DNA of 64,000 nt, taken from Leishmania mexicana MHOM/GT/2001/U1103 (taxonomy: Eukaryota > Euglenozoa > Kinetoplastea > Trypanosomatida > Trypanosomatidae). The translations under genes and the position numbers were made by a program. The notes under the pieces are model-generated. The model worked only from the letters and a program-made list of their open reading frames with translations. It had not been told where the DNA came from and ran no database searches. The stretch covers positions 803,274-867,273 of the forward strand of contig NC_018330.1 in the NCBI RefSeq assembly GCF_000234665.1, read 5' to 3'. This document shows positions 43,070 through 52,502 of this stretch, piece by piece. Position 1 is the first letter of the stretch, and each line of letters starts with the position of its first letter.

Positions 43070-43856
43070 CCGTATCTTTGATCGGAGGAGAGAAGACCCC
43101 ATTCCTTGTGTGTCACCTTCACCGCCACCCCTCCATCCCCTGCATGCTCTTCCTGCCGTCGCACGCGCGTCTCATGGCGCGCGGAGGAGGACGGGAGCCG
43201 TAGAGGTGAACGCGGAAAGGCGGCAGGGGCCATGGCAAGCAGAGACACGTACGCACCATGCACAAGGAGACAAGTAGCGGTTTATGTCTGCGTGCAAGCC
43301 GAACTGTGTCCCTCTTCATCTCTGCATGAGGACGGGTGTTTCTCTGGGGGGGGTCAGTCACGTACGCAAGACTAGCCAGTAAAGGCACGAACGTGTGAGG
43401 CGCGGTGCAAGGGAAGTGAAGGAGCGGCTGCTGAGCAGCCCCCCCCCCCCCCCACGCCGCAATCCTCTTCCGTGTCTCGCTGTGCGACTACACACACCCA
43501 CACACCGCATAAGCACCCTGCCGCACTCGTGTCCCTCCCCATCTTCGCTCCCCTCTGTCCCCTCTGTCCTCTCTGTCTCGCGGACCGTCGCATTTTGGCG
43601 CACGCGTGTGCAACGCCGTCTTGCGCTGCTAAGCTTCAACGAAGCAGCCGCACTCCGTCTTTCTCTCTGTCGTTCTGTTCCTTCGCCTCTCCGGGTGGTG
43701 TGTGCGCGCGAGATTCTCTTCCCAGCCGCCACCACTCCTCGTCACGTACGTCCACCGGTGCACTCGCACGCACGCGTAAAGGGGCGTGCTGGGGAAGCAC
43801 ACGGGCGTACAGTCGCAGCAGCAGCAAAGCACGAAACTCCCCCAAAAACGCCATCC
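43070..43856 (+). other. 0.8-kb spacer with poly-C run
   Basis: This spacer is non-coding, with a C-run at 43439-43454, CT-rich sequence, and a splice acceptor candidate at 43710-43725. The frame of the next gene is open back to 43395, but only with non-ATG starts and unconserved-looking sequence. Confidence 0.6.
43710..43725 (+). promoter_or_regulatory. Candidate trans-splice acceptor for the kynureninase-like gene
   Basis: A short pyrimidine tract ends in CCCAG at 43721-43725, after longer CT tracts at 43655-43690. The 5' UTR would be 131 nt to the ATG at 43857. Confidence 0.45.
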
Positions 43857-45263
43857 ATGCGCAACGCAGCGGCCGAGACGCTCTTAAGCAGCGTCAGCGC
43901 CACCGGCATGGCACTGACGGAGGACGGCTTTGCGGAGTACATGGACGAGGCTGACCCGCTTCGCGAGCACCGCAACTCGTACCATATTCCCATGATGCGT
44001 GACGGCACCCAGTTCTCGTACTTTGCTGGGAACGCTCTGGGGCCGCAGCACGTCGGCGTGGAGGCCTCTATGGCAACCTTCCTAAAGAAGTGGCGCGAGC
44101 AGGTCGTTGAGGGGCACTTCATGCAGCCCACGCCGTGGTTCGAGATTGACCAGATGTGCGTCAAGGACATGGCAGCCATCGTGGGTGCCAAGGATACGGA
44201 GGTGGCCATCATGAACACCCCTACGGTGAACCTGCATCTTCTCCTGAGCACCTTCTATCACTCACAGGGCAGCAAGAAGAAGATTATGATAGAACCTCAC
44301 AGCTTTCTGAGCGACGCCTACTGCCTCCTCTCGCAGCTTGAGACACGCGGGCTGAACCCCGCGGAGGACCTGATCAAGATCACGGCGCCGGGCACCAAGG
44401 ACGGGAACGGCCCCGCCTCCGTGGTCCCGATGGAGGCGTTCCTCTCCACCATAGAGAAGCGCGGCGACGAGACAGCCGTGATCATCGTGCCAGCTGTACA
44501 GCACCTCACAGGGCAGTGGCTCGATATCCCCGCCATCGTGAAGGCCGCGCACGCCAAGAAGATCCTCGTCGGCGTCGACGGCGCCAACGCCGTGGGCAAC
44601 GTGCCGCTGCACCTCCATGACTGGGACGTCGACTTCGCGTTCTGGTGCACGTGCAAGTACCTGAACAGCGGGCCCGGCAGCATCGGTGGCGTTTTCGTCC
44701 ACAACAAGCACACGTCCGGCGCCATCCCGCTCAATCACCTGAACAGGTGCTGGGGCAACGAAGTCCAGAGTTGCCTCCCGAAGCACCACAGCCTCGAGCC
44801 GGCGCCAGGCGCCTCGGAACTGCACATCAGCACTCCATCGGCCCCATGTTACATGATTCTGGCGCCGTCACTGAAGCTGATGGCGTCGGTTGGCATGGAG
44901 GCGATCCGACAGAAGTCGTTGCTGCTTACAGCCTACCTGGAGCTGCTTGTGAACGAGCTCGTGCCTCCGGGCTGCGTCGAGATTGTGACACCGGCGGACC
45001 CGAACCAGCGCGGCGCCCAGCTCTCACTCCGCATTCTCCCAAATAAGCTCAAGTCTGGCCAGGCGGCCACTCCGAGATACCAGTGCGGCGCCGGCGGGGC
45101 TGGAGAGATGGACGACGCCTCCCTACTGCAACGCCAGCTGCTTGACGAGGGCGTCATGATCCACAGATGTCCCCCAGACGTGGTGCCTGTGGCACCGGCA
45201 CCCATGTACAACAGCTTCGCGGATGTCCTGCGTGCTGTGCGCATCATTGCCTCCCTCTTCTAG
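43857..45263 (+). CDS. Kynureninase-family protein with altered active site
   Basis: This gene encodes 468 aa, the normal kynureninase length (about 465). Family segments are clear: YFAGNALGPQ, MNTPTVNLHLLL, the PLP-binding FLSD, D241 in VDGANAVGNVPLHLHDW, the Schiff-base lysine K267 in TCKYLNSGPG, and the end VAPAPMYNSF. Kynureninase is a fold type I PLP enzyme that cleaves kynurenine to anthranilate and alanine. Several residues that are conserved in human and bacterial enzymes differ here: His of DLAHAVGN is Asn244, Tyr before the PLP lysine is Cys266, Asn of the RISN motif is Thr326, and the substrate-carboxylate Arg near the C-terminus is Pro444. So it may have another substrate or little activity. 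Those comparisons are from memory of the family. No other kynurenine-pathway gene lies in the window. Confidence 0.85.
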   Translation: MRNAAAETLLSSVSATGMALTEDGFAEYMDEADPLREHRNSYHIPMMRDGTQFSYFAGNALGPQHVGVEASMATFLKKWREQVVEGHFMQPTPWFEIDQMCVKDMAAIVGAKDTEVAIMNTPTVNLHLLLSTFYHSQGSKKKIMIEPHSFLSDAYCLLSQLETRGLNPAEDLIKITAPGTKDGNGPASVVPMEAFLSTIEKRGDETAVIIVPAVQHLTGQWLDIPAIVKAAHAKKILVGVDGANAVGNVPLHLHDWDVDFAFWCTCKYLNSGPGSIGGVFVHNKHTSGAIPLNHLNRCWGNEVQSCLPKHHSLEPAPGASELHISTPSAPCYMILAPSLKLMASVGMEAIRQKSLLLTAYLELLVNELVPPGCVEIVTPADPNQRGAQLSLRILPNKLKSGQAATPRYQCGAGGAGEMDDASLLQRQLLDEGVMIHRCPPDVVPVAPAPMYNSFADVLRAVRIIASLF

Positions 45264-46505
45264 TCGAACGTGTACGGCGCCGAAAAAAAAGAAAAGATGC
45301 GACGACAGGGTAAAAGGAAAGGGGGGCGGGGGGACGGCGCAAGGGTCCGTCAACACGGATGTATTCGTGCCTGCTGCGCGAGTGTCGGCATACACGCACG
45401 CACACGTGCACGGGGAGGAGGGAAGGGGCGGATCCCAGGGGGAGGGGGAGGGGGGCTACTGCACCACAACTTTTCTCGCTGCTTTCTTGCTTCCTCGCTC
45501 GCTTACACACATTATTCCTCTGTGCGTGGTGCCCTCCTTCTCCCCACCCTGTCGCTTCTCTTTTCGCGTGTGTGTGTGTGTGTCGTTGTGTTCTCTCGCC
45601 TTTGCTCGGCAGCAATCGGTCCCTCCTCCCCTCTCTGTGCCACTGGCAGCCGTACGTGACGCTCGTGTGTGGGTATCTGTATGGGTTTGGGCACTCGGTG
45701 TAGTTCTGTGTCTGTGTGTGCATGTGAGCGGGTATGGCGGACATGTAATTCCCAATGCCTTTTATGTGCGGCATCGCTTCCTTGCTCTCCCTCTCCATGT
45801 GATGAGCGCCGCTCATGATGGGACAGCAGCGATGTGCCCACAAGTGCCGCGTGTGCCGGTCTGTGCACATGCATCTCCCTTTCACTATCGCTCGTTCTCC
45901 GTTTTCCTCGCGTTGTTTGTCTGTGTGCGCATGCAAGTGTACTCGCGCGCATCGACGTAGAAGTGGTCCCAGAGGTGCGAGCAAGGCGCCGCAAACTGAT
46001 GCACACCGCCTCCATCCCGTCTGCTTCCCCTCCTCTCGGAGGGCGTGTGAGGGGGGACGTATGGGGTGTGCGTCGACGGTGCAGCTGCCTCTCACCACAG
46101 AAGACCTCTGTTGCTGTCCTTCTCTCGCCTACTAGGTGCAAAGTACTTTGAAGAACGGCGTCAGTGGCGGGTCATAGGTGCCCGCTCACGCACAGGAAAA
46201 AGGAAAATGCACGCGCCTCACACGATTGTGCAGGTGTGTGTGGGGGGGGGGCAAGAAACACCTTTGTGTGTGACGTCCCCAGCACCACCATCACAGCCGT
46301 ATCCATCCCCTTCCCGATGCCACACCCCTAACCTCCCTCCGTCCTTTTGGTTCTCCTGCCCTGCTGCGGCGACTGCAGCTACTTCTTGTTGTTCTCTTGT
46401 AGTGACTCCCTCTCCTGTGCGCTGGCCTCGCACCTTACTTACTCCCACGCCCTGTCGTCCACAAGCAATCATACAAATTGTACGCTAAGCCAAACCACTG
46501 TGCCC
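45264..46505 (+). other. 1.24-kb spacer
   Basis: This spacer is non-coding, with a G-rich run near 45439-45457, (GT)n near 45569-45584, and CT-rich tracts. The antisense frame at 45244-46098 is low-complexity and not a gene. A splice acceptor candidate lies at 46380-46402. Confidence 0.6.
46380..46402 (+). promoter_or_regulatory. Candidate trans-splice acceptor for the STPGR-like gene
   Basis: A T-rich pyrimidine tract ends in GTAG at 46399-46402, 103 nt before the ATG at 46506. Confidence 0.55.
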
Positions 46506-48977
46506 ATGGCGGACTACACCTGCGGCACCGCCACCCGTCACATCGACGGTGTCGGCAGCACGTCTACCCTAGATGACCCGGGCCTGCTCCGCAGGTTGAT
46601 CAAGTCTGCGAAGAGCGCGCACAGCACTCTCGGTCGTGCGCTGGACACAAACTTGTCGAACCAGCGGTTTGGCGGAGCTGAGATGGAGCCGAGCGCGCTG
46701 ACAATCAACTGGCGCGAGCGGAAGCATCAGCTTCGACTGCAGCAGGAGATGCAAGTCGCATGCGACGACATTCACCTGCGCGCGACGGGGAGGAAAAGGG
46801 AGCAGCGCAATCACGTTTTAGGGGCATCCGCGACAGGTACAGCGCCATGTGCAACAGCCGCGTCCACACTATCAGCGGCAGGCACGGCCATGGGCGGCAC
46901 CGCTGACAAGTCGCAGCTGTTCATCCCGGCGCTACCGACGATGGCGCCATCCGTGACGGCGGCCGCCGACGATGGCGCGGAGGCCCTCGGTGGAACGAAG
47001 ATCGGCGGTGACGACCGCGGCTATGTCACCCTCATCGGTGCAGTTCCAACCTACAATACAACGCGACTAATCGAGGACAACTACGAACTTATCAGCAGCT
47101 TTCGCGCGTACCGCACGGACGCACTACGGACGGAGCAGCAGGCTGCCCTCCGTGACGTCTCGGCACCCCACCCCGACCTCCTTCAGCAGCTAGCACCGCT
47201 GGTTCAACAGGAGCAAGGCGACGAAGCAGGTCATCATCTGCTCGTCGATCAAGAGACGCTCCCGTATCACCTCCGCCAGCGCTACACACAAGCCCGTGCG
47301 TCGCAGTCGACATCGGAGGCGCATGGGGATGCGGCTGCTTCGGCAGCGGACGGAGGCGATGGCGCTGCGGCGCATAGCCCTGGGTCTCCGCGGCAGGCGG
47401 ACGGCACGGCGCCGATGACCGCCGCCGCCAAGGGCACGTGGGCCTTCACCTGCCAAGGTCGTCCGACCATAACGGGCGCGCAATGCAGCGGCCCGGTCGC
47501 TGGGGCTGGCGGGAAGGATGGTAGCGAGCCCTATCGCCGCCGCCTCATCGGTCGTCGCCAACCGTGCCTCGGCCAGTACCACGTGCGCTACACCGTTGTC
47601 GAGCCGCGTGTCGTTGGCGGCTACGTGGCACCACATGCCCCCACGACGGACAAACAGCAGCAGGGCGGTGCAAATGCGCGACAAGACGCCGACACCGCAG
47701 AGGTAACACATCGTACCAACAGCGCTACGGGCGACAACGGCTGCAGCTTTGGCTACACGCAACGAGAAGAATGGCTCTTGACCACGAACCAGCACGGGTC
47801 GCACGTGAGCTCCGACGCTGCCGCTCACCGTGGCGGCAGCACGCATGGCCGTAACATCAAGGGCAGCTCCATGTTCATCTCAGAGTCGCCGCGGCAGATG
47901 AAGCACGGCACGGCCGCCCCTGATGTCTTCTACTGGCCGTACCCCGATATGCGCTCAACCGTGAAGCGCGTGCCTTGCCTTGTGCAGCTTGACAACCCTA
48001 CCACGCACCGCCGCAGGGAGCCGCTCGTCTCAGGAGTGCCGGCCTCGGTGTACGAGGTGTGCGGCGATATCGCGGCTAACCAGCCACGGACAGTGACGAT
48101 GGATCACACGACTGGACGCGACTTGCACTGGTACAATCGAACACCGCCTAAGGCCCTCGGCGAGCCGCTGGATGTGGATGAAGCACTGCGCGCGACGCGG
48201 CCGAAGGAGCGAGCTGCAACGTTGCCGCCCCGCGCGCACGCAAGTAACCCGAGTACGGATCCGGCGCATGCGCTGGCCTCAGTGGACACAAGCGTCTCTG
48301 TCGAGCGTAATTTAGCATATCCGCAGTCTTTTATTGGCGGCTCAACGCAGCTGGAGCACATCCGTGACTTTGGTAAGATCCTCAGCCGAGACAAGCGGGA
48401 GGCGCTGGCGATGCGCAACATCGGCAGCGGTGCGGGCAATGGCGTGCTTCCCGGTGAAGCCGAGGAGGCGTGCGAGTGGACGCAGAGACGTAGCCACTCT
48501 GCCTTGATACACCCCCGCGCGCCTGGCCACCAGCCATTCCACACGCCGAACGCTACGGAACTCGGTGAAGTGCCCTCACTGTCCCTAACGAAGCCCCGCT
48601 CAGGGTGCACAACTGATCTCGGCAAGGGTACCGCCAGACCAACAAACCTCCTGCCGCTGCACGACCTCACATACGACTCAGAGCCAGGCTATGTGCTGAC
48701 AGGGCCACGCGTGAAGGGCACACCGTCGATCGGCCGCACTGCGGCACGCCAAGAGGTGCGGTCATGGACTGCGGAGAAGGGCTGCGGTGCCCCGGTGATG
48801 TACGATCCGACAGACTACCTGGCCCCACACGTCAAGTCGGTGCCGGACTTCGAGAAGCAGATTACGAAGGAGCGCGAGTTCCGCGGCCACCGGGTCCAGT
48901 CGGAGCGGTACCTGCATCTTTTTCCCTCCGTCCCTGGGCCCGGCCACTACACGGTCAGCTACAAGCTGGTGGAGTAG
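46506..48977 (+). CDS. Putative flagellar protein with SHIPPO/STPGR-like elements
   Basis: This gene encodes 823 aa, starting MADYTCGTATRHIDGVG. The frame is open upstream to 46347, but the ATG at 46506 follows a splice acceptor. The protein is rich in Pro, Gly, Tyr and Arg. Two similar elements are visible: PCLGQYHVRYTVVEP from residue 353 and PGPGHYTVSYKLVE from residue 810, at the C-terminus. Both follow PxxGxYxVxYxxVE, which resembles the PGPGxY motif of SHIPPO/ODF3-type sperm-tail PG-rich repeats found in microtubule-associated and axonemal proteins. Other shared-looking pieces are ITKEREFRGHR near the end and a predicted helix near residues 60-90. Ala/Gly/Thr-rich stretches separate the conserved parts. 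A flagellar or microtubule role is inferred from the motif only. No membrane segment was seen. Confidence 0.7.
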   Translation: MADYTCGTATRHIDGVGSTSTLDDPGLLRRLIKSAKSAHSTLGRALDTNLSNQRFGGAEMEPSALTINWRERKHQLRLQQEMQVACDDIHLRATGRKREQRNHVLGASATGTAPCATAASTLSAAGTAMGGTADKSQLFIPALPTMAPSVTAAADDGAEALGGTKIGGDDRGYVTLIGAVPTYNTTRLIEDNYELISSFRAYRTDALRTEQQAALRDVSAPHPDLLQQLAPLVQQEQGDEAGHHLLVDQETLPYHLRQRYTQARASQSTSEAHGDAAASAADGGDGAAAHSPGSPRQADGTAPMTAAAKGTWAFTCQGRPTITGAQCSGPVAGAGGKDGSEPYRRRLIGRRQPCLGQYHVRYTVVEPRVVGGYVAPHAPTTDKQQQGGANARQDADTAEVTHRTNSATGDNGCSFGYTQREEWLLTTNQHGSHVSSDAAAHRGGSTHGRNIKGSSMFISESPRQMKHGTAAPDVFYWPYPDMRSTVKRVPCLVQLDNPTTHRRREPLVSGVPASVYEVCGDIAANQPRTVTMDHTTGRDLHWYNRTPPKALGEPLDVDEALRATRPKERAATLPPRAHASNPSTDPAHALASVDTSVSVERNLAYPQSFIGGSTQLEHIRDFGKILSRDKREALAMRNIGSGAGNGVLPGEAEEACEWTQRRSHSALIHPRAPGHQPFHTPNATELGEVPSLSLTKPRSGCTTDLGKGTARPTNLLPLHDLTYDSEPGYVLTGPRVKGTPSIGRTAARQEVRSWTAEKGCGAPVMYDPTDYLAPHVKSVPDFEKQITKEREFRGHRVQSERYLHLFPSVPGPGHYTVSYKLVE

Positions 48978-50279
48978 CGGGTGAAGCTGAGGGTGCAGCG
49001 AGAGAGAGAACAACGAAACGTAACAGGCCCCAGTGCGTTCTCTCTCTGCGTGTGTGCGCACGCCCGTCTCCTCTCTTTCTGCATTCGGGCCTATGTACGG
49101 TAGAGGACTCGGCGGCCCCGATAGACACACGCACACACAAAGCGAGAGAGTGGTCTCTGCCCGTTGCTGTCTCTCTCTTTCTCTCTCGTCCTTTCCGGTG
49201 GTCTTCCCCAGTGCCTGCTCGCATGGCTTTCCTTTGATTTCGCTCCTTGCTTCCCCCGTCTTTCCTCACTGCCACGACCTCACTCATGTACACTGCCCCC
49301 CCCCCTCCCTCCCTCCCGCCCCTTCCTGCGTGAGTGTGTGTGTGCGCATGCTCTCCCTCACGTCGCGCCTTCTCCCCGTTTCGTTCATAATACCAAATGT
49401 TTATTCTCTCTTATCCACCTCGTGTGTGTCGTGTGTGGGTGTCGGCGCATCTTCTGATGCCCAGTTGAGCACCTGCGCCAGCCGCAGCGACGCGTGGCGG
49501 TTAAGCCTTCTCCCTCACACACACGCACGCACACACACAGTGACTTGATGTACAACACACTCGTCTTGTCTTTCCCTTGTTGCCGACGTCGTCGCTGACG
49601 GCGTCGTTGCTGCGCCCCCCTCATGTCCCTTGATATCAGTGTCACTGGCTTGCCGCTTGGCCGTGCATGTGCGCGTGTTGGCACGCGTAGGTGGATGCGC
49701 ATGTGTTGAGGGTGTTGCGATCATGTCCGTCACGTGCGTGCACCAAAGGGCAACCTGGCGTCACCGAGCGCAATCACGAAGAAGATACGACCCACACAGG
49801 AGGAAAGGGCGGACATTGGCGTCGTCACGGCCGCTGCGTGGGCAACGGTGAGCCGACTGACAGTGCCCGAATGTCGACGAAAGCAGCTACAGAGAGTCGC
49901 CACGCAGGGAACCACGTAAGCCCCACCCGCCGTCTCAGTCGGGTTGCTCCCTTAGTCCCTCTACAAGTGCGAGGAGAGCCTTTGCCCTTTCCCACTCTCT
50001 TCTCTTTAGACACGCACACACATGCGAACGAGGAGTCGGTTCGTGCTGTGCCGTGTTGAGATGATGAGCGATGCGTGCACTGCTTAACGTGTGTCCATGA
50101 AGGGCAAACGCCCTTCCCGGCTTCTCCCCTCTTCCCACTTAGCCCCTTCTCTCCCTCCCTCCCTGCCCTCCTGCTCCTCCTCGCACACGTGTCTGTGCAA
50201 CGGAATCGCCCTCTCATCTCTGCATGCAGTTCTTCTGTTCGTTGCATCTACAGCAAACTTCTAGTTTCTCACATCAGGC
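48978..50279 (+). other. 1.3-kb spacer
   Basis: This spacer is non-coding, with CT-rich sequence, a C-run and CCCT repeats at about 49288-49318, (GT)n and (CA)n tracts (49335-49345, 49518-49538). Open frames have no coding character. A splice acceptor candidate lies at 50237-50253. Confidence 0.6.
50237..50253 (+). promoter_or_regulatory. Candidate trans-splice acceptor for the Sec1 gene
   Basis: A short pyrimidine-rich stretch ends in CAG at 50251-50253, 26 nt before the ATG at 50280. A stronger CT tract at 50140-50185 may serve it or an alternative AG at 50228-50229. Confidence 0.4.
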
Positions 50280-52502
50280 ATGCGCCGTGGCAGTCCACCG
50301 CAGGCGGTTGGCGTCCGCCTCAACCCCAGTCCCGCCGCTGCCATGCCGAGTGGCGAGTTGTCGTCTGCCTCGTCGACGAGCGCCAACGCCGGCGGCCTCT
50401 CGTCGGCACCCGTTCCGGCGGGAGCCAAGGAGAGGGCCCAAAACGGCAAGAAGGCTGCCTTAACCCGCGGCGGCATCCTCGGCTGCGTGAGGCAGCGAAT
50501 CTTTGCCGAGATGCTTGACCCTGTGGAGGGTAACTACAATATAGTGGTGTGCGACAACAAGGGAGCCGAGATCCTCAGCACATGCGTGCGCATGCACGAC
50601 TTGATGGACCACGGCGTGACTCTCGTCGAGGATCTCGGCATGCCACGTCAGCCGGTGCTCAGCAGCGCCGCCATCTACCTCATCGAGCCCACCGAGGAGT
50701 CCGTGCGCCGAGTGATGAATGACTGGCAGGTGAAGAACATGTACCGCGAGGCGCACGTCTTCTTCACCTCGTCTTCGTCGGAGCGACTCCTTCATATCAT
50801 GGCCACGGAGCCGCGCCTCGTACACGCCATCAAGACGTTGAAGGACATGCTGCTCGACTTTTCGGTTCCGGAGAGCTTACTCTTCAACTTCTGCATGCAC
50901 AGCGACATCCAGAGACTCTTCCCACCCGACGTGGCCCTCTCCGGAGGGTGCCAGAACATCCTCAGCGAGGTCGCCACACAGCTGGTGTCTGTCTTCTTCA
51001 CCATTGGCGCCGGCGTACCAACGGTGCAGTACCAGGGCAACAGCCAACTAGCGCAGCAGGTGGCGCGCATCTTCGTTGACCAGGCCGCACAAGCATCGCG
51101 CACTAACCCGGCCATGTTCCGCATGTCCAGCGCCGCGACGCCATGTGGCGGGGGCGCGGCAGACGAGTCCCCGCTGCTCATCCTCGTAGACCGCTCCTTC
51201 GACGCCGTGGAGCCGCTCATGCACGAACGCACATACCAATGCCTGCTGAACGACCTCATGCCTATCGAGAACAACATCTACGAGCAGACCTACGAGGGTC
51301 GCTCCGGGCAGGAGGCAACGCGCAGCTGCCCGATCGACGAGCATGACCCGTATTGGTGCCAGTACCGCCACAAGTTCTTCCCTGTCTGCCTCCTCGAGTT
51401 CCCGAAGAAACTGCAGAGCTTGATGGCGGCCAACCCGAACCTTGTGGCGGGCATGAAAAGACTGAACAGCGGGTACGGGGCGGGAAGCAAGCTCGTTGAT
51501 GTCGGCAGCGCCATTCGTGCCCTGCCGGAGTTTCAGGAACAGCAGGCGAAGATCTCCCTGCACATCGACATCTGCACCAAGATCATGGACCGCTACAGGC
51601 AGCAGAAATTGGCCGAGGTGTGCGAGGTGGAGCAGGACGTCGCCACCGGGTGCCGACCGTTCAAGGAGCTGTATGACAACATCCACCGCCTGGCGGCGGA
51701 CGTCTCTCTGCCGCTTGGTGTGCGGGTGCGTCTTACTCTGCTGCTGATCGCCGGCACAAACACGCGCGAGTTCTCTGAGGCGAAGAAACTTATGCTCCTG
51801 CAGGAGACCGGGCTCAGTAGCGAGGCCAACCGCTGCAACTCCTTTTCCATGTTCATCTCGCGAACGGGTCAGCTGCCGCAGGAAGCGACAGCGCAGGGCA
51901 CCAACAACGATGCGAGCAACGGCGGCGGCTGCAACGACGGAAACGGCAAGAACCCCACTGGCACCCTCGCGCACCGCTCTCTGCGCATAAACCGCACGGG
52001 TGTCCAGGACGTGAGTGGCTCGCCAGGCGGCAACGCGCAGGTGAACGCGGCTAACCAAAACGAGGAAAACTCGAGTAGCCCAGCGGCGGACCCGTACCGA
52101 AACCAGGCATACTTGATACTCCGTGCCGCCGCGAACAACACACTCTGCGCCTCGGACTTCCCCATCTTCCGCACCAGCTTCGGTGGTGGGCGTGGTGGCA
52201 GCCTTCGTGGAGCACTGCAGCAGCGACGCGCGCTTCGCGTTGCTGGCGGTGACAGCGAGGGTATCGAGTTTGGCGGCCTTGCCGGTGTGAACGGCAAGCT
52301 GACACTCGATCTTGGCCACGAGGGACAGTTCGCGCTGAAGACAAGACGCCGCATTGTACTGTTCGTGTTGGGTGGCGTAACGTACGGTGAGGTCCGTGCC
52401 GCGTACGAGATTGCGCAGACCGCGCATGTGGAGGTGTTTGTGGGTGGCACGTCGCTCCTGACTCCAGATCGATTCCTGTCTAGTCTGAACTCCTTGCGTT
52501 AG
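50280..52502 (+). CDS. Sec1/Munc18 (SM) family protein
   Basis: This gene encodes 740 aa; a second ATG at 50343 would shorten it by 21 residues. Residues 1-60 are low-complexity. The SM fold starts with RQRIFAEMLDPVEGNYNIVVCD at about 72. Diagnostic pieces follow: AIYLIEPTEESVRRVMNDW, YREAHVFFTSSSSERLL, the domain 3 segment LLILVDRSFDAVEPLMHERT at about 299-318, and the C-terminal RRIVLFVLGGVTYGEVRAAY. SM proteins bind syntaxin-type SNAREs and are needed for vesicle fusion; the sequence is closest in feel to the Sec1/Munc18-1 exocytic branch, but Vps45 or Sly1 cannot be excluded. An Asn/Gly/Ser-rich insert lies at about 540-605. The protein is cytosolic and membrane-associated, with no membrane span. 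Confidence 0.9.
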   Translation: MRRGSPPQAVGVRLNPSPAAAMPSGELSSASSTSANAGGLSSAPVPAGAKERAQNGKKAALTRGGILGCVRQRIFAEMLDPVEGNYNIVVCDNKGAEILSTCVRMHDLMDHGVTLVEDLGMPRQPVLSSAAIYLIEPTEESVRRVMNDWQVKNMYREAHVFFTSSSSERLLHIMATEPRLVHAIKTLKDMLLDFSVPESLLFNFCMHSDIQRLFPPDVALSGGCQNILSEVATQLVSVFFTIGAGVPTVQYQGNSQLAQQVARIFVDQAAQASRTNPAMFRMSSAATPCGGGAADESPLLILVDRSFDAVEPLMHERTYQCLLNDLMPIENNIYEQTYEGRSGQEATRSCPIDEHDPYWCQYRHKFFPVCLLEFPKKLQSLMAANPNLVAGMKRLNSGYGAGSKLVDVGSAIRALPEFQEQQAKISLHIDICTKIMDRYRQQKLAEVCEVEQDVATGCRPFKELYDNIHRLAADVSLPLGVRVRLTLLLIAGTNTREFSEAKKLMLLQETGLSSEANRCNSFSMFISRTGQLPQEATAQGTNNDASNGGGCNDGNGKNPTGTLAHRSLRINRTGVQDVSGSPGGNAQVNAANQNEENSSSPAADPYRNQAYLILRAAANNTLCASDFPIFRTSFGGGRGGSLRGALQQRRALRVAGGDSEGIEFGGLAGVNGKLTLDLGHEGQFALKTRRRIVLFVLGGVTYGEVRAAYEIAQTAHVEVFVGGTSLLTPDRFLSSLNSLR

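Noticed and set aside
43395..43856. N-terminal extension of the kynureninase-like protein
   Set aside because: It has no ATG start before the acceptor at 43725, and the ATG at 43857 gives the normal family length.
45244..46098. Antisense frame of 284 codons
   Set aside because: It has His/Arg/Thr repeats from CA tracts and lies on the strand without any other gene.
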